A stretch of DNA of 64,000 nt. Source: JAAFHB01 sp942493325. GTDB lineage: Bacteria; Bacteroidota; Bacteroidia; Bacteroidales; Prolixibacteraceae. The DNA lies in assembly GCA_942493325.1 (NCBI GenBank), contig OW818689.1, positions 7,068,001 to 7,132,000 on the forward strand. Direction: 5' to 3'. How positions within the stretch are numbered: position 1 is the first letter of the stretch; every line of letters begins with the position of its first letter. The notes under the pieces were generated by a model. The model was not told the DNA's origin. It ran no database searches and worked only from the letters and a program-made list of their open reading frames with translations. Shown here piece after piece: positions 34,649-43,163 of this stretch. A program made the position numbers and the translations under genes.

Positions 34649-37600
34649 TTTTGTGTACCCTGATATTCGTTCATATATTCTTTTACCAAACAATTGTTAA
34701 TGTAGCGGGCCGATTCGGGCTCAAGCAAAATTTTATTTTTACTGAAATTTTTGATCACCATCTGCTGCATCATACCTTTAAAAAAGCTTTCGTTTTCCAA
34801 CAATTTAGTATTGATCAACACTTTCTCGTCGGCTTGTTTCTTAATGTCCAAAAGCGCTTCACCTATTTCGCTTTCACGTTTTGAAATATTACCTCTTTCA
34901 AGAATGCGCTTGTGCAAAATTGCATACTTGGCATCATATTCATATTTGGCTTTCAACAGGTTGTTCTTTCGGTTCAACTCTTTAACCTTATCAAATATTT
35001 GCTGCAACGACCCAATATTATTTTTCATATCGTCCTGCGATATTTCATCGAGGTTTTTCTTGTCGAACAAGCGTTTTAATTCCTCGTACAAAGAAACGAA
35101 TTCCGGATCATTCTGATCGAAATTTCCTCCCAAAGCTTCACGGGTTTTTCGAAGCATGTCTTTCAACTGATCGGCAATGATCATTTCATCTTCCGATATT
35201 TTCCGGAACATGAACATGATGTTTTCGAGCGCTACATTCAATAAATTGGTAGAGTCGACATTGTTTTGCAGCGATTCTTTGAGGTTCAGCATATCGAGAT
35301 GCCGCGATGTTTCGTTGTACAGTTCGTTCAACTTTTTAAAATCGACTTTCTCAAGCAATTCATAATGACCTAAAACCCTGATCATATTGTACAGGTTTTT
35401 CGCACTCTCAAGCGCCTTTTTAATTTCCAGGACTTTATTGCGGTCTTCTATCTGGGTGATTTGCTTGGAGAACAATTCGGCATTGATTAAATCGTAATGC
35501 CAGAGCGTTTCCTTGATGTCCTTTATTTCAGCTTCAATCTCATCTTTCGATTTAAAAAGATTGGAATATGTCTGCATTTCGTCACCCAATTCGCCTTGTA
35601 ACTCATTAAAATATTCCCTGTTTGTTTTGTCAAATTCGTTACGGATATCGGCAAAGTCAACCACATAACCATACTTGAATTTTTTATATGGTCGGTTTAC
35701 ACGGGTTAAGGTTTGGAGCAAATTATGGTCTTTAACGATCCTACCTATGTATAATTTTTTAAGTCGGCGAGCATCAAAACCAGTGAGTAGCATGTTGAAC
35801 ACAAAAAGAAGGTCAATTTTGCCAGCTTTAAAATCTGTCACTTCATTTTTACGGTCGTCTTTAGTACCAACATCATGCAAGATCAAAGCGGCAGTCATAT
35901 TCTTTTTATGGAGAAACCGGTAATTTTCGAATTCTAAAGATGGTTCAGCAGCTATCTTGTAAGGTTCAACCTTTTCAAATACTGTTTGGTTGGGGTTATA
36001 TTTACTGACAAATACTTCAAATAACTTCCGAGCCTGTTCTGAACTGTCGCATACTATCATACCACCAATGGAATGATCACCAAAGCGAATCCTGCTTTTC
36101 AGGAAATCCTGAACAATGTAGTCGAGCATGGGCTCAACGAATTTTTCATGCGCATATATAAACCGTTTATCAGCCGCGCCCTTGAGAATTTCCACATCTT
36201 TTAAAGCCTGGGCTAACTGGATTTTATAATTTGTTTCAATGCCTTCACGAATTAACTTTAGAGTGTAACCATCTGCAATAGAGGCATTGTAATAATACTT
36301 GTGGATATAATCTCCGAATGTAGCCCGGGAAGTTCTGTCTTTTCCGATGAGCGGAGTTCCGGTTAAGCCTATGAGAATTGCATTTCTGTCTGAACTGAAG
36401 AGATTCGCCAGGAAACTACCAGTTGGATTGTAACTCCGGTGAACTTCATCTAAAAAATAAACACGTTGCGAGTTAATGTCGTAATCATTGGCCCTCAATA
36501 CATCGGTATCGTCCTTAAACTTTTGAATATTAACGACTGTAATTTCCCGCTTGCCATTTAGGTTATGAATGGCTTGGTTGAGCTTAAAGTTTTTGAGTAA
36601 TTCATCTTTCGAATTTACCGTATGGACAATCAAACCCCGACTGGAAAACTCCGTTTTTGCCTGGTTCATCAGGTCGATACGATCAACAATAAAATAGAAC
36701 TTAGGAATTACAGACGTCTTCTGGTAATAATCAGTTAAATAATGAACATTGAAAAATGCAAGTGCTGTTTTTCCGCTTCCCTGTGTATGCCAGATAATAC
36801 CTTTTTTAATCCCCTTTTCAAGCGTCTTTTCAATCGCTTTGGTAGCAAACAATTGAGGGTAGCGCATAATGTGCTTCTCCAGACCAGTTTCCGTATTCAC
36901 ATAAGCAAAACAATACTTTAGAAGCATTGCAAAGCGATCCTGAGAAAACAGCGATGTCAATATCCGGTTGGTTGGTGAATTTGGTTCTTTATTCGTAATG
37001 AATTCCGGAGAAAACTTAATGGATGAAAGGTTGTTGTCTTTCAAAACAAAATTTTCAAGTATATCATTCTCCGGTTTGAGCAAACATGCTAAATCAAATA
37101 CCTCTTCTTCCCTGAAGCAATTAAAGTTTGCAGAAGAATAGGAGGTGGAGGAATAGAAGGCTCCTTGAATAGGTTCAATGGATTCAATATCATACTCCAT
37201 ATTGTTGGAGAAGACTATCGCTTGTGTTATGTTGATGAATTTCCGGAACTTCTTATTTTTAAACCTAGCATTGATTCTGCTTCGTTCGGCAAGAACCCCT
37301 TCCTGGTTGTTAGGCTTTTTCACCTCAATAAATGCCAGTGGCATACCGTTTATAAGAATCGTAATATCTGGCCGGAATTCATCGTCCCCGTTTTTATAGG
37401 TCAATTCGGTAACAACATGAAAGGAGTTGTTCTTCGCGAAATTTTCCGGTGTACTAAAATCGATCAATTTTATTCCTGAGGTTGCTGTCAGCATTTCGAA
37501 AAATGCCAGTCCCAAATCTTCATTATCGAGTGCAAGCGATATATTTTCAAGAACTCTTTTAATGTCACTCTTTTCCAAATCTTTATTGAACCTGATAAGG

Positions 37601-37737
37601 CTTTCCGAAAACAGGTCGGTAAAAATATTGGTGCTTTCATCACGTTTTGCCTTGTTCAGAGATACATAGTTGTAACCCAATTTACACAAATGCAAGATTG
37701 CCGGGATCTTCACCCTTGTATTTTCGTTAAAGGCCAT
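34642..37737 (-). CDS. hsdR: Type I R-M endonuclease/translocase HsdR
   Basis: A 1031-residue protein. N-terminal nuclease with FRPDITILI and FIEVKK (D124, E138, K140); SF2 helicase domains with Walker A TQGSGKTA near residue 315, DEVHRS box and LTGTPLIG motif, then GFDARRLKKLYIGR and TRVNRPYK; a long helical C-terminus binds the M2S core. Length is normal for HsdR. All catalytic motifs are present, so the system looks active. First gene of the operon; a weak AT-rich promoter region lies at 37738-37850. Confidence 0.95.
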   Translation of the reverse strand: MAFNENTRVKIPAILHLCKLGYNYVSLNKAKRDESTNIFTDLFSESLIRFNKDLEKSDIKRVLENISLALDNEDLGLAFFEMLTATSGIKLIDFSTPENFAKNNSFHVVTELTYKNGDDEFRPDITILINGMPLAFIEVKKPNNQEGVLAERSRINARFKNKKFRKFINITQAIVFSNNMEYDIESIEPIQGAFYSSTSYSSANFNCFREEEVFDLACLLKPENDILENFVLKDNNLSSIKFSPEFITNKEPNSPTNRILTSLFSQDRFAMLLKYCFAYVNTETGLEKHIMRYPQLFATKAIEKTLEKGIKKGIIWHTQGSGKTALAFFNVHYLTDYYQKTSVIPKFYFIVDRIDLMNQAKTEFSSRGLIVHTVNSKDELLKNFKLNQAIHNLNGKREITVVNIQKFKDDTDVLRANDYDINSQRVYFLDEVHRSYNPTGSFLANLFSSDRNAILIGLTGTPLIGKDRTSRATFGDYIHKYYYNASIADGYTLKLIREGIETNYKIQLAQALKDVEILKGAADKRFIYAHEKFVEPMLDYIVQDFLKSRIRFGDHSIGGMIVCDSSEQARKLFEVFVSKYNPNQTVFEKVEPYKIAAEPSLEFENYRFLHKKNMTAALILHDVGTKDDRKNEVTDFKAGKIDLLFVFNMLLTGFDARRLKKLYIGRIVKDHNLLQTLTRVNRPYKKFKYGYVVDFADIRNEFDKTNREYFNELQGELGDEMQTYSNLFKSKDEIEAEIKDIKETLWHYDLINAELFSKQITQIEDRNKVLEIKKALESAKNLYNMIRVLGHYELLEKVDFKKLNELYNETSRHLDMLNLKESLQNNVDSTNLLNVALENIMFMFRKISEDEMIIADQLKDMLRKTREALGGNFDQNDPEFVSLYEELKRLFDKKNLDEISQDDMKNNIGSLQQIFDKVKELNRKNNLLKAKYEYDAKYAILHKRILERGNISKRESEIGEALLDIKKQADEKVLINTKLLENESFFKGMMQQMVIKNFSKNKILLEPESARYINNCLVKEYMNEYQGTQKW

Positions 37738-37858
37738 AGAGTCAAGAATTATTTAAGTCAGAGTTGGCAATATGTATCAGGTAACCGTCGCTCCGAACAG
37801 GTATATTTAATTCTGGTAAATATAAGTATTAATGTAGTTCATATTTGAACGACCACAA

Positions 37859-37885
37859 AAAAAGCCCCTTTCGAAGCTTTTTCTG
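37859..37885. terminator. Terminator-like hairpin
   Basis: AAAAAAAGCCCC..TTCGAAGCTTTTT gives a stem of AAAAAAGC with GCTTTTT; it sits after the 58-residue gene and resembles the terminator at 25751. Confidence 0.6.
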
Positions 37886-37886
37886 A

Positions 37887-38063
37887 TCAGCAAGAGGCGG
37901 TATCCTGCTCATCATCGATTAGGTTCCAGGTGGCATATTCTGCATTTTCTTCCTCCCATGCTTTGAGGCTGTCTGAATCGGAGGTGGGATTCAAAATAAA
38001 ATGGAATTGAGAATTTTGGTTTTCAACACTGTGATTTGCGGAGGTTTTTGAAGCTGTTTTCAT
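37887..38063 (-). CDS. 58-residue acidic small protein
   Basis: The frame from the ATG at 38063 (MKTASKTSANHSVEN) gives 58 residues with an acidic C-terminal half (WEEENAEYATWNLIDDEQD) and a terminal Cys. The leader just upstream is shared almost base for base with the gene at 25784-26098 (AAATTTTTGTATC vs AAATTTTACTGTC before ATG), which supports it as a real gene. No family recognised. Confidence 0.6.
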   Translation of the reverse strand: MKTASKTSANHSVENQNSQFHFILNPTSDSDSLKAWEEENAEYATWNLIDDEQDTASC

Positions 38064-38095
38064 GATACAAAAATTTAAGTTTAAAAATTATATGC

Positions 38096-38462
38096 AAGTG
38101 AACAGCTTGATAATTAGAGGCAGGCAAGGAGGAACTGGAATACCGGACTAAAAGCAGAGAGGGAGGATATGCCGGGAAAATCCTTTCTTGAGTGAAACGT
38201 TCGCGCGGGGATCAGAGCTAACTTAGCATAGAATTTTAACGGAATTTTATCATGAACACGGCTAAACATCCGCAGAAATAACACCGAAAACCTAATCTCG
38301 ATGGCAGTTTTTAAAACCGAAGATGCTGCCTGCATGGGATGAAGGAAGACAATGCTTTGCCACCTGTCATTATCGGAGCTGGATACTGCTGCAATCCCAG
38401 AAAACGCTTTCGTGGGGCTTAAACAATGGGGAGTGAAACTGTTCTGATTCAGAGCACGAACA
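38096..38462 (+). ncRNA. RNA-like element B, copy 2
   Basis: About 370 nt without a credible gene, related to 26130-26590: GCAAGGAGGAACTGGAATAC at 38123-38142, GAGGATATGCCGGGAAAATC around 38162-38181, GCTAACTTAGCATAGAATTT near 38217. The AAGGA/TCCTT closing stem and a CTGG/CCGG hairpin with AATA loop are kept. Intervening lengths differ, as expected for variable RNA stems. Plus strand preferred by purine content; uncertain. Confidence 0.45.
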
Positions 38463-38486
38463 AAAAAAGGGAGTGTCCCCTTTCTT
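38463..38486. terminator. Bidirectional terminator
   Basis: AAAAAAGGGAG..TGTCCCCTTTCTTTTT after the J-domain gene stop and at the end of RNA element B2, the same arrangement as at 26592-26611. Confidence 0.75.
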
Positions 38487-38487
38487 T

Positions 38488-38976
38488 TTACTGAATAAAA
38501 TTATGCTGCTTCGAATCTTTGGATTCAATGGATTCGGAACCCCATGTGTAGCGCATTTGATCCATTGTCATGATCTTACCTGATTTCTTGAAATACTCTC
38601 CTTTATGCCAATACCAGGCGGCTTTGGGGTGAGAGAATTTAAAGCCTTCCGTTTTAAGTGTTTCACGTACTGCAAAAGTGTTTCCGGTAACCCATATCCA
38701 GGAGCCAATCAATTCAATGTCGATGCCTTGCAGAAATATAATTTTGTCAAGCCGCTGAATGATTTCTTCCGAGACCTGATGCTCATAATCTTTACGGCCC
38801 TGGGAAAAATCAGTATTGCCATTAATCAACTTCTTTGAAAGCTTTTCGTATTGTTCGTTAATGATTTGCATCATGCGGGTATCGCCTCCCTTGTCGGGAT
38901 GGTGAAGCATTGCAAGTCTGCGGTACTCTTTGCGTAGTTCATCCAGAGTTCTAATGTTTTCGAAAAACTTATTCAT
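38488..38976 (-). CDS. J-domain (DnaJ-like) protein
   Basis: The 162-residue protein has an N-terminal J domain with the HPD motif at 26-28 (LHHPDKGGD) and a separate C-terminal domain (about 70-150) with Trp-rich IGSWIWVTGNTFA and AAWYWHKGEYFKKS. The J domain would stimulate DnaK; the C-terminal domain is typical of short J proteins of phages and plasmids. It is preceded by hairpin leader L6 and RNA element A3, so it belongs with the block at 25-28 kb. Confidence 0.87.
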   Translation of the reverse strand: MNKFFENIRTLDELRKEYRRLAMLHHPDKGGDTRMMQIINEQYEKLSKKLINGNTDFSQGRKDYEHQVSEEIIQRLDKIIFLQGIDIELIGSWIWVTGNTFAVRETLKTEGFKFSHPKAAWYWHKGEYFKKSGKIMTMDQMRYTWGSESIESKDSKQHNFIQ

Positions 38977-38985
38977 CTGTTTTTG

Positions 38986-39045
38986 CTGCTGCCTTGCAGA
39001 CTTATTTTGGCATCCGCAGTGGACGGACTTTGTCAGGCACGCCGG
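38986..39045 (-). promoter_or_regulatory. Start-proximal hairpin leader (L6)
   Basis: Stem CTGC / GCAG around loop AAGGCA (38986-38999), 9 nt before the ATG at 38976, with the additional upstream hairpin seen in L2 (TCCGTCCACTGCGGA). Confidence 0.7.
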
Positions 39046-39270
39046 TTAATTTTTATTGGGCGTACCACAGTTGAGCCGGGCGGATTCCGTCAGGGGTGCA
39101 TGTCCGGTTTTGCCTTCGACAAGCTCAGGCACCGGATAATATAAGGCAAAAGCTGACCAAACACGAAGTGACCAAGGTTGCTGCACCAGGTATTTCAATC
39201 TGCAGCAACCGGCAGGCCCTTGACGTTTCCGTACCGGCGATCAATACCTTTGTCCAATAAATGAGTAACC
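39046..39270 (+). ncRNA. Structured RNA element A, copy 3
   Basis: Plus-strand helices: CGTCAGGGG (39088) with CCCTTGACG (39217); variable hairpin TTTTGCCTT (39108) with AAGGCAAAA (39143) bounded by GTC/GAC; CACGAAGTG (39162-39170); GGTTGCTGCA (39176) with TGCAGCAACC (39201). Compared with copies 1 and 2 the first and last helices change on both sides and stay paired. Tail: CCGGCGATCAATACCTTTG. Confidence 0.58.
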
Positions 39271-39341
39271 AGCGTATTCTTTTCTGCCCGGGATTTTCTG
39301 CCCGGTTTTATTCAGCCTTTTTTCTCAGGGGTTTCTTTTTT

Positions 39342-39384
39342 GGTTCTTTTTTCTTGACCCGGCTTAACTCAAGAAAAAAGAACC
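39342..39384. terminator. Strong inverted repeat, probable bidirectional terminator
   Basis: A perfect 16-bp inverted repeat (GGTTCTTTTTTCTTGA at 39342-39357, complement at 39369-39384) with an 11-nt loop. The surrounding 39271-40032 contains no credible gene; low-complexity frames across it are artefacts. A further hairpin AGTCTGG..CAGACA lies next to the terminase stop (near 40004). Confidence 0.6.
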
Positions 39385-40032
39385 ACGCCTGTTTTTTAGG
39401 CCGCAGGGGTCCCTGAAAAACAGCAGCGACAGCGGGGCGTGAGGGTTCTTTTTGCCAGCTTTTTCTTCCAAGAAAAAGCTGAGGGGGCTTCCAAAAAAGC
39501 TTATCCGGTTTATTATTGCGTAAATCTTTAAACACCAACACACTAAACAATGAAAATTCAATTATTTTCATTGTTTGTGTGGTTGATGCCGAACTCGCCC
39601 TATCCAAAAGGCAGAAAAAAAGGCAGAATTTCGCAGGAAATATGCATAATTTAACATAATGCGCGGTTGCGCAATGCATGGTAAAACGATTCAAAAGCAG
39701 TCCTGACATCATCACGGATCACAATAATAGAAGACAGAAAAATGAGCAGAAGAAAGAGCAGAAGAAAGCAGCTAACAGGCAGAAATTATTGTGATCAGTG
39801 ATTCCGCTGTGGTTTAGATCGGATTTGTAGCGTTGTTCAAATCAGTCCTGAGACATCAACTCTTTCCGGTTGTGAGCGGAATGTGTTGATACCGATTCAT
39901 TCAATTCTGCTTATACGGGGTTACGGGCAGAATTGATAATCACAAATGAGATACTTCGTTTCAATCGAAAAGTATAACATATAATATAAGGTGTAGTATT
40001 TTAAGTCTGGAGAGTCAGACACAGAAGAAAAT
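39385..40032. other. Non-coding stretch downstream of terminase
   Basis: About 650 nt with no frame that looks like a gene. It contains repeated AGCAGAAGAAAG units (39742-39770) and short inverted repeats. Nothing assignable. Confidence 0.5.
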
Positions 40033-41739
40033 CTACCAGCGTGGTGAAACGAAGGTACTCTGATTAAGATTGATCAGGTGGCCATACTTGGTCCACATTC
40101 TTTTATCGACTGCATCGCCGAAATGAGTCGCCTCTTCGGGCAGAATGGAGTTTTTGCGCTCGGAGCTTTTATCTTTCTCGAACTTACCATCCTTATCAAT
40201 GACCTTTGTGTTATTCATTGATATCAGCGTGTACTTGCACTTGCGACCATTGATGATGAACTTCGGGTACCGCGTATCTTTCCCTTTGAGAATGTTCATC
40301 CATAACAGGTACTTGTCGTGTTGCGGCGGTTCCTGCCCTTTATGAACCCTTGTTTCCACCGTCCAACCATTCTTGGTAAACCGGTCAATTGCCTGTTCAT
40401 TGTACGTCTTGGAGTTCTTTGCATTGGGCTGCTTTGAATCACCGTAACGGTCACGATAATAGCAGATTCGTTTGGTAGGATGAGGACCGTAATAATTGCA
40501 GGTCTTATCGACCAGGTCATCGATCATCACGCCCGGTGTATTTGCTTTTACAAATACTTCATTGATCGTACAATCGACCGGTTCCACGATCTTTGTCACA
40601 AAATTGTAATTCCGTTCCTGGGCGACCGAGAAGAGTGCAATTTTGGAACCCCAGTCAGGAACAATCTCAAGCGCCCTGTTCGGATCACAATCCAGGTCAA
40701 ACAGGCAATTTTCATTCTCGAGCCTGGCAATGTCCCAGTTGCTGTTTTCTGCAACTCCCCGGATGTAATCATCATTGTATGCATCGTAATAAATATGCAC
40801 CTGGCTGTCGAGGTGGTAATAGCAGTCCTCAATCTGGTCAATGATCCAGTTCAGGATTTCAACCATAAAGGTGAGCAGGTTTTGCTTGTCGTATTCCCGG
40901 GTGATGTAAGACATGCCCAGGTTCTGAATATTGTCGAACGCGTTGGCAAGCGTAAAAAGGATGCCTTCCTTTGAAACGAAAGGTGCTATTTTCTTTTTCA
41001 GCCGGACCGTTTCATTCCAGATGTCTTTGAACAGTCGCTTGTCACCTGCTTTGTGCGCTTCGATCAGTTGCAGCTGAAGCTTTACGATCCGGTTCCAGGT
41101 ATCGAAAATCGGAATGCCGGCTTCCTCCATATAGTAATCGCCATATTTGAGCAGCCAGGTTTGCTCACGGGTGTAAGGCATCGAAGAAACATACCGGAAC
41201 CCATGATGCTGTTTGATCCGTTTAGGGGATTTGAAACCAAAGTATTCTTCATTGCCACGGTTGGCGGGCGATACCTCTTCATCATACCGCTGCTTGTTCA
41301 GGGTAAGCGCTTCATCAACGATTTCACGGTCAAGATTGGGACCACGCGCGGAGCCCTGCCTTTCCTGCGACAGCATCAGAAAACCGGTACCGTTTGAGAA
41401 GGAGATAAAGTTATCGTACTTGGTGACTTTCTCGTAAGGTTCTTTAAAACCCAGTTTTTTGGACGGTTTATGACCGATGACAAAATCTTTATCCTTTTCG
41501 CTTCCCAGTTTTTCAAGAAATTTGAGTGTCGAAGGAAGCGTTCGCGTGTAAATCTGCCCGAAGGTGCGGCCCGTGATTGAGGTAATTGACCGGGGCATCT
41601 TGCGCACGATCTGGTTCATTTCCCAGCCGATCACGTACGATTTTCCGGTACCGCGACCATGAATATCGACTTCGCTTTCCGCATCACTGATCACAGAAAG
41701 TTGTTGCGGGCCGTTTAAATCAATAAGCTCCGTGATCAT
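40033..41739 (-). CDS. Phage terminase large subunit
   Basis: The 568-residue protein has the TerL ATPase motifs: Walker A GRGTGKS at 28-34 and Walker B LDREIVDEAL at about 134-143. The C-terminal RNase H-like nuclease domain shows VPDWGSKIALF, a central DRYGDS and a late HFGDAVD, candidates for the metal-binding acidic residues. It cuts and pumps DNA into the procapsid through the portal. The start overlaps the gene upstream by 4 nt. Confidence 0.92.
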   Translation of the reverse strand: MITELIDLNGPQQLSVISDAESEVDIHGRGTGKSYVIGWEMNQIVRKMPRSITSITGRTFGQIYTRTLPSTLKFLEKLGSEKDKDFVIGHKPSKKLGFKEPYEKVTKYDNFISFSNGTGFLMLSQERQGSARGPNLDREIVDEALTLNKQRYDEEVSPANRGNEEYFGFKSPKRIKQHHGFRYVSSMPYTREQTWLLKYGDYYMEEAGIPIFDTWNRIVKLQLQLIEAHKAGDKRLFKDIWNETVRLKKKIAPFVSKEGILFTLANAFDNIQNLGMSYITREYDKQNLLTFMVEILNWIIDQIEDCYYHLDSQVHIYYDAYNDDYIRGVAENSNWDIARLENENCLFDLDCDPNRALEIVPDWGSKIALFSVAQERNYNFVTKIVEPVDCTINEVFVKANTPGVMIDDLVDKTCNYYGPHPTKRICYYRDRYGDSKQPNAKNSKTYNEQAIDRFTKNGWTVETRVHKGQEPPQHDKYLLWMNILKGKDTRYPKFIINGRKCKYTLISMNNTKVIDKDGKFEKDKSSERKNSILPEEATHFGDAVDKRMWTKYGHLINLNQSTFVSPRW

Positions 41740-42329
41740 GATTTCATGATTTCTTCGGCATCGGGTTCCGTGATTTCGTTGCCCCCGTAAATGGCCCGGC
41801 TTAGTTCATGAAGCGCGGCAGCAGGTAAGTCCTTGAGGTTATTGAGGTCAACTTTGATCTGTTGGTTATTATTCTGTATCAGGATATAAAACTGGTGTTT
41901 CTCTGTACGTTTCGGATCGGGCAATTCTTCGGGCTTTTCACCGATTACTTTGATCAGGTTGGCATGTTCCATGGCAATGATACGACGGTCTTTTTCTGAT
42001 TTGGTATTACGACAAATCAGGATATTCTGCACAATATCATTCAGGAGCCAGGTACGCCATAAATCGTAATCGAAGGTGTGAAGGGTATTAAAAAGCCGAA
42101 CAGCAAACCGGAGATCTTCATAGGCTTGCGTCCGGCTGACACCGGGATACTTTTGCTGATGGATGGCCACCGCCTGTTTTTGGATCGGGTTTTTATCGAG
42201 CACTTTTGATGCTGAGATAACACGCTCAAGCAATTCACGCTTTTCCCTGGGAAGAGGTGAATTATCCGGATCAAGCACATGGGCTTTGATCATCTCAAAG
42301 TTGGCTTCTTCAAGGGCAGGACGGCTCAT
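41736..42329 (-). CDS. Probable terminase small subunit
   Basis: A 197-residue mostly helical protein immediately upstream of TerL, with an ATGA overlap. An N-terminal helix-turn-helix-like region (IHQQKYPGVSRTQAYEDLRFAVRLF) and a C-terminal acidic tail fit a DNA-recognition small subunit. The neighbouring 96-residue gene is the other candidate for this role. Confidence 0.65.
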   Translation of the reverse strand: MSRPALEEANFEMIKAHVLDPDNSPLPREKRELLERVISASKVLDKNPIQKQAVAIHQQKYPGVSRTQAYEDLRFAVRLFNTLHTFDYDLWRTWLLNDIVQNILICRNTKSEKDRRIIAMEHANLIKVIGEKPEELPDPKRTEKHQFYILIQNNNQQIKVDLNNLKDLPAAALHELSRAIYGGNEITEPDAEEIMKS

Positions 42330-42616
42330 AATCGTGATTCTTTCTGATAGTTCAGCATCATTTGCTGTGATGGACTGCTCCCGTTTAAGGCAGATTGCTG
42401 AATCGCTTTACGTAGGGTTATTTCAGCCGAAAGCCAACCCTTGAGATAAGCTCCCGCCTGGTAATTTTTGGTATTCCTGCAGGCAACCGCAGCAACAAAA
42501 ATCTCTGTATCCTCCTCATCCAGCTCCAGGTTGACAGCAATATCTTCAGGGGAGAAAAACAGTCCTGCCATTTCTTCTATTTCGCTAAGCTGATCCTCGT
42601 TTAAATTCATTTTCAA
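42326..42616 (-). CDS. Small helical protein of the terminase block
   Basis: A 96-residue acidic helical protein. ITLRKAIQQSALNGSSPSQQMMLNY resembles the end of small terminase or phage DNA-packaging helix-turn-helix proteins. It overlaps its neighbours on both sides (4 nt downstream, 32 nt upstream), so it is part of one translated block. Confidence 0.6.
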   Translation of the reverse strand: MKMNLNEDQLSEIEEMAGLFFSPEDIAVNLELDEEDTEIFVAAVACRNTKNYQAGAYLKGWLSAEITLRKAIQQSALNGSSPSQQMMLNYQKESRL

Positions 42617-43163
42617 GTACGTTTAAATCAAAGTTAAAGACCTGTTCATCCGTGAAAATGGTGCCTCTTTCGAGTTTGGGGTTGTCAGTGGCGTTCTGAC
42701 TGGTCACGATGCTTATTTTCCAGGCATCGTTCCAGAGCAGGGCAACCTTGGCATGAACAGATATGCATCGGTAATCGAAACTCGAGGCAATCATCTGAAA
42801 TGGTTTCGGGCTCATCACCCGGACCCGGTTATCCAGGATTATTTTGAAAGAAAGGATGTCTCCTTTCCTGATTTTATTTTGAAGCTGTTCGATGCTCTTT
42901 TGACTGAATGAATAGGAAGTCATAAAAACATGACAGGGACCTGTTTGTTTGATCAGGTAGCTGATCAGCCGGACGAGGTTAAAATTGCCCCAGCTGTAAT
43001 AGTGATGCTCCTTGCCATTCTCAAGTTGTCCGATCGCCCGGGTCAGTGATTTTTCTGCATCGGCTATAAAAAAGGGTTGAGCTTGCCCCTTTTTTAATCC
43101 GATGTCTTCCACCTCGCGTTCGGATTGCACCATGGGCACGATATCCTTACTCTTTACCAGCAT
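42585..43163 (-). CDS. PLD-like (HKD) domain protein in the packaging block
   Basis: A 192-residue protein with a single phospholipase D-like motif: HAKVALLWND (about 139-148) followed by SQNATDNPKLERGTIF, as in HxK(x)4D-type nucleases. A single HKD repeat would act as a dimer. Its place inside the terminase operon points to a nuclease or DNA-end role in packaging, but it could be a host-takeover gene. It overlaps both neighbouring genes. Confidence 0.62.
   Translation of the reverse strand: MLVKSKDIVPMVQSEREVEDIGLKKGQAQPFFIADAEKSLTRAIGQLENGKEHHYYSWGNFNLVRLISYLIKQTGPCHVFMTSYSFSQKSIEQLQNKIRKGDILSFKIILDNRVRVMSPKPFQMIASSFDYRCISVHAKVALLWNDAWKISIVTSQNATDNPKLERGTIFTDEQVFNFDLNVLENEFKRGSA

Noticed and set aside
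38114..38335. Minus-strand frame of 73 codons
   Set aside because: Lies inside RNA-like element B2; the corresponding frame is not kept in copy B1.
39308..39715. Overlapping frames rich in Phe/Lys
   Set aside because: They read through a strong inverted repeat and low-complexity A/T and G/A runs; no initiation context.
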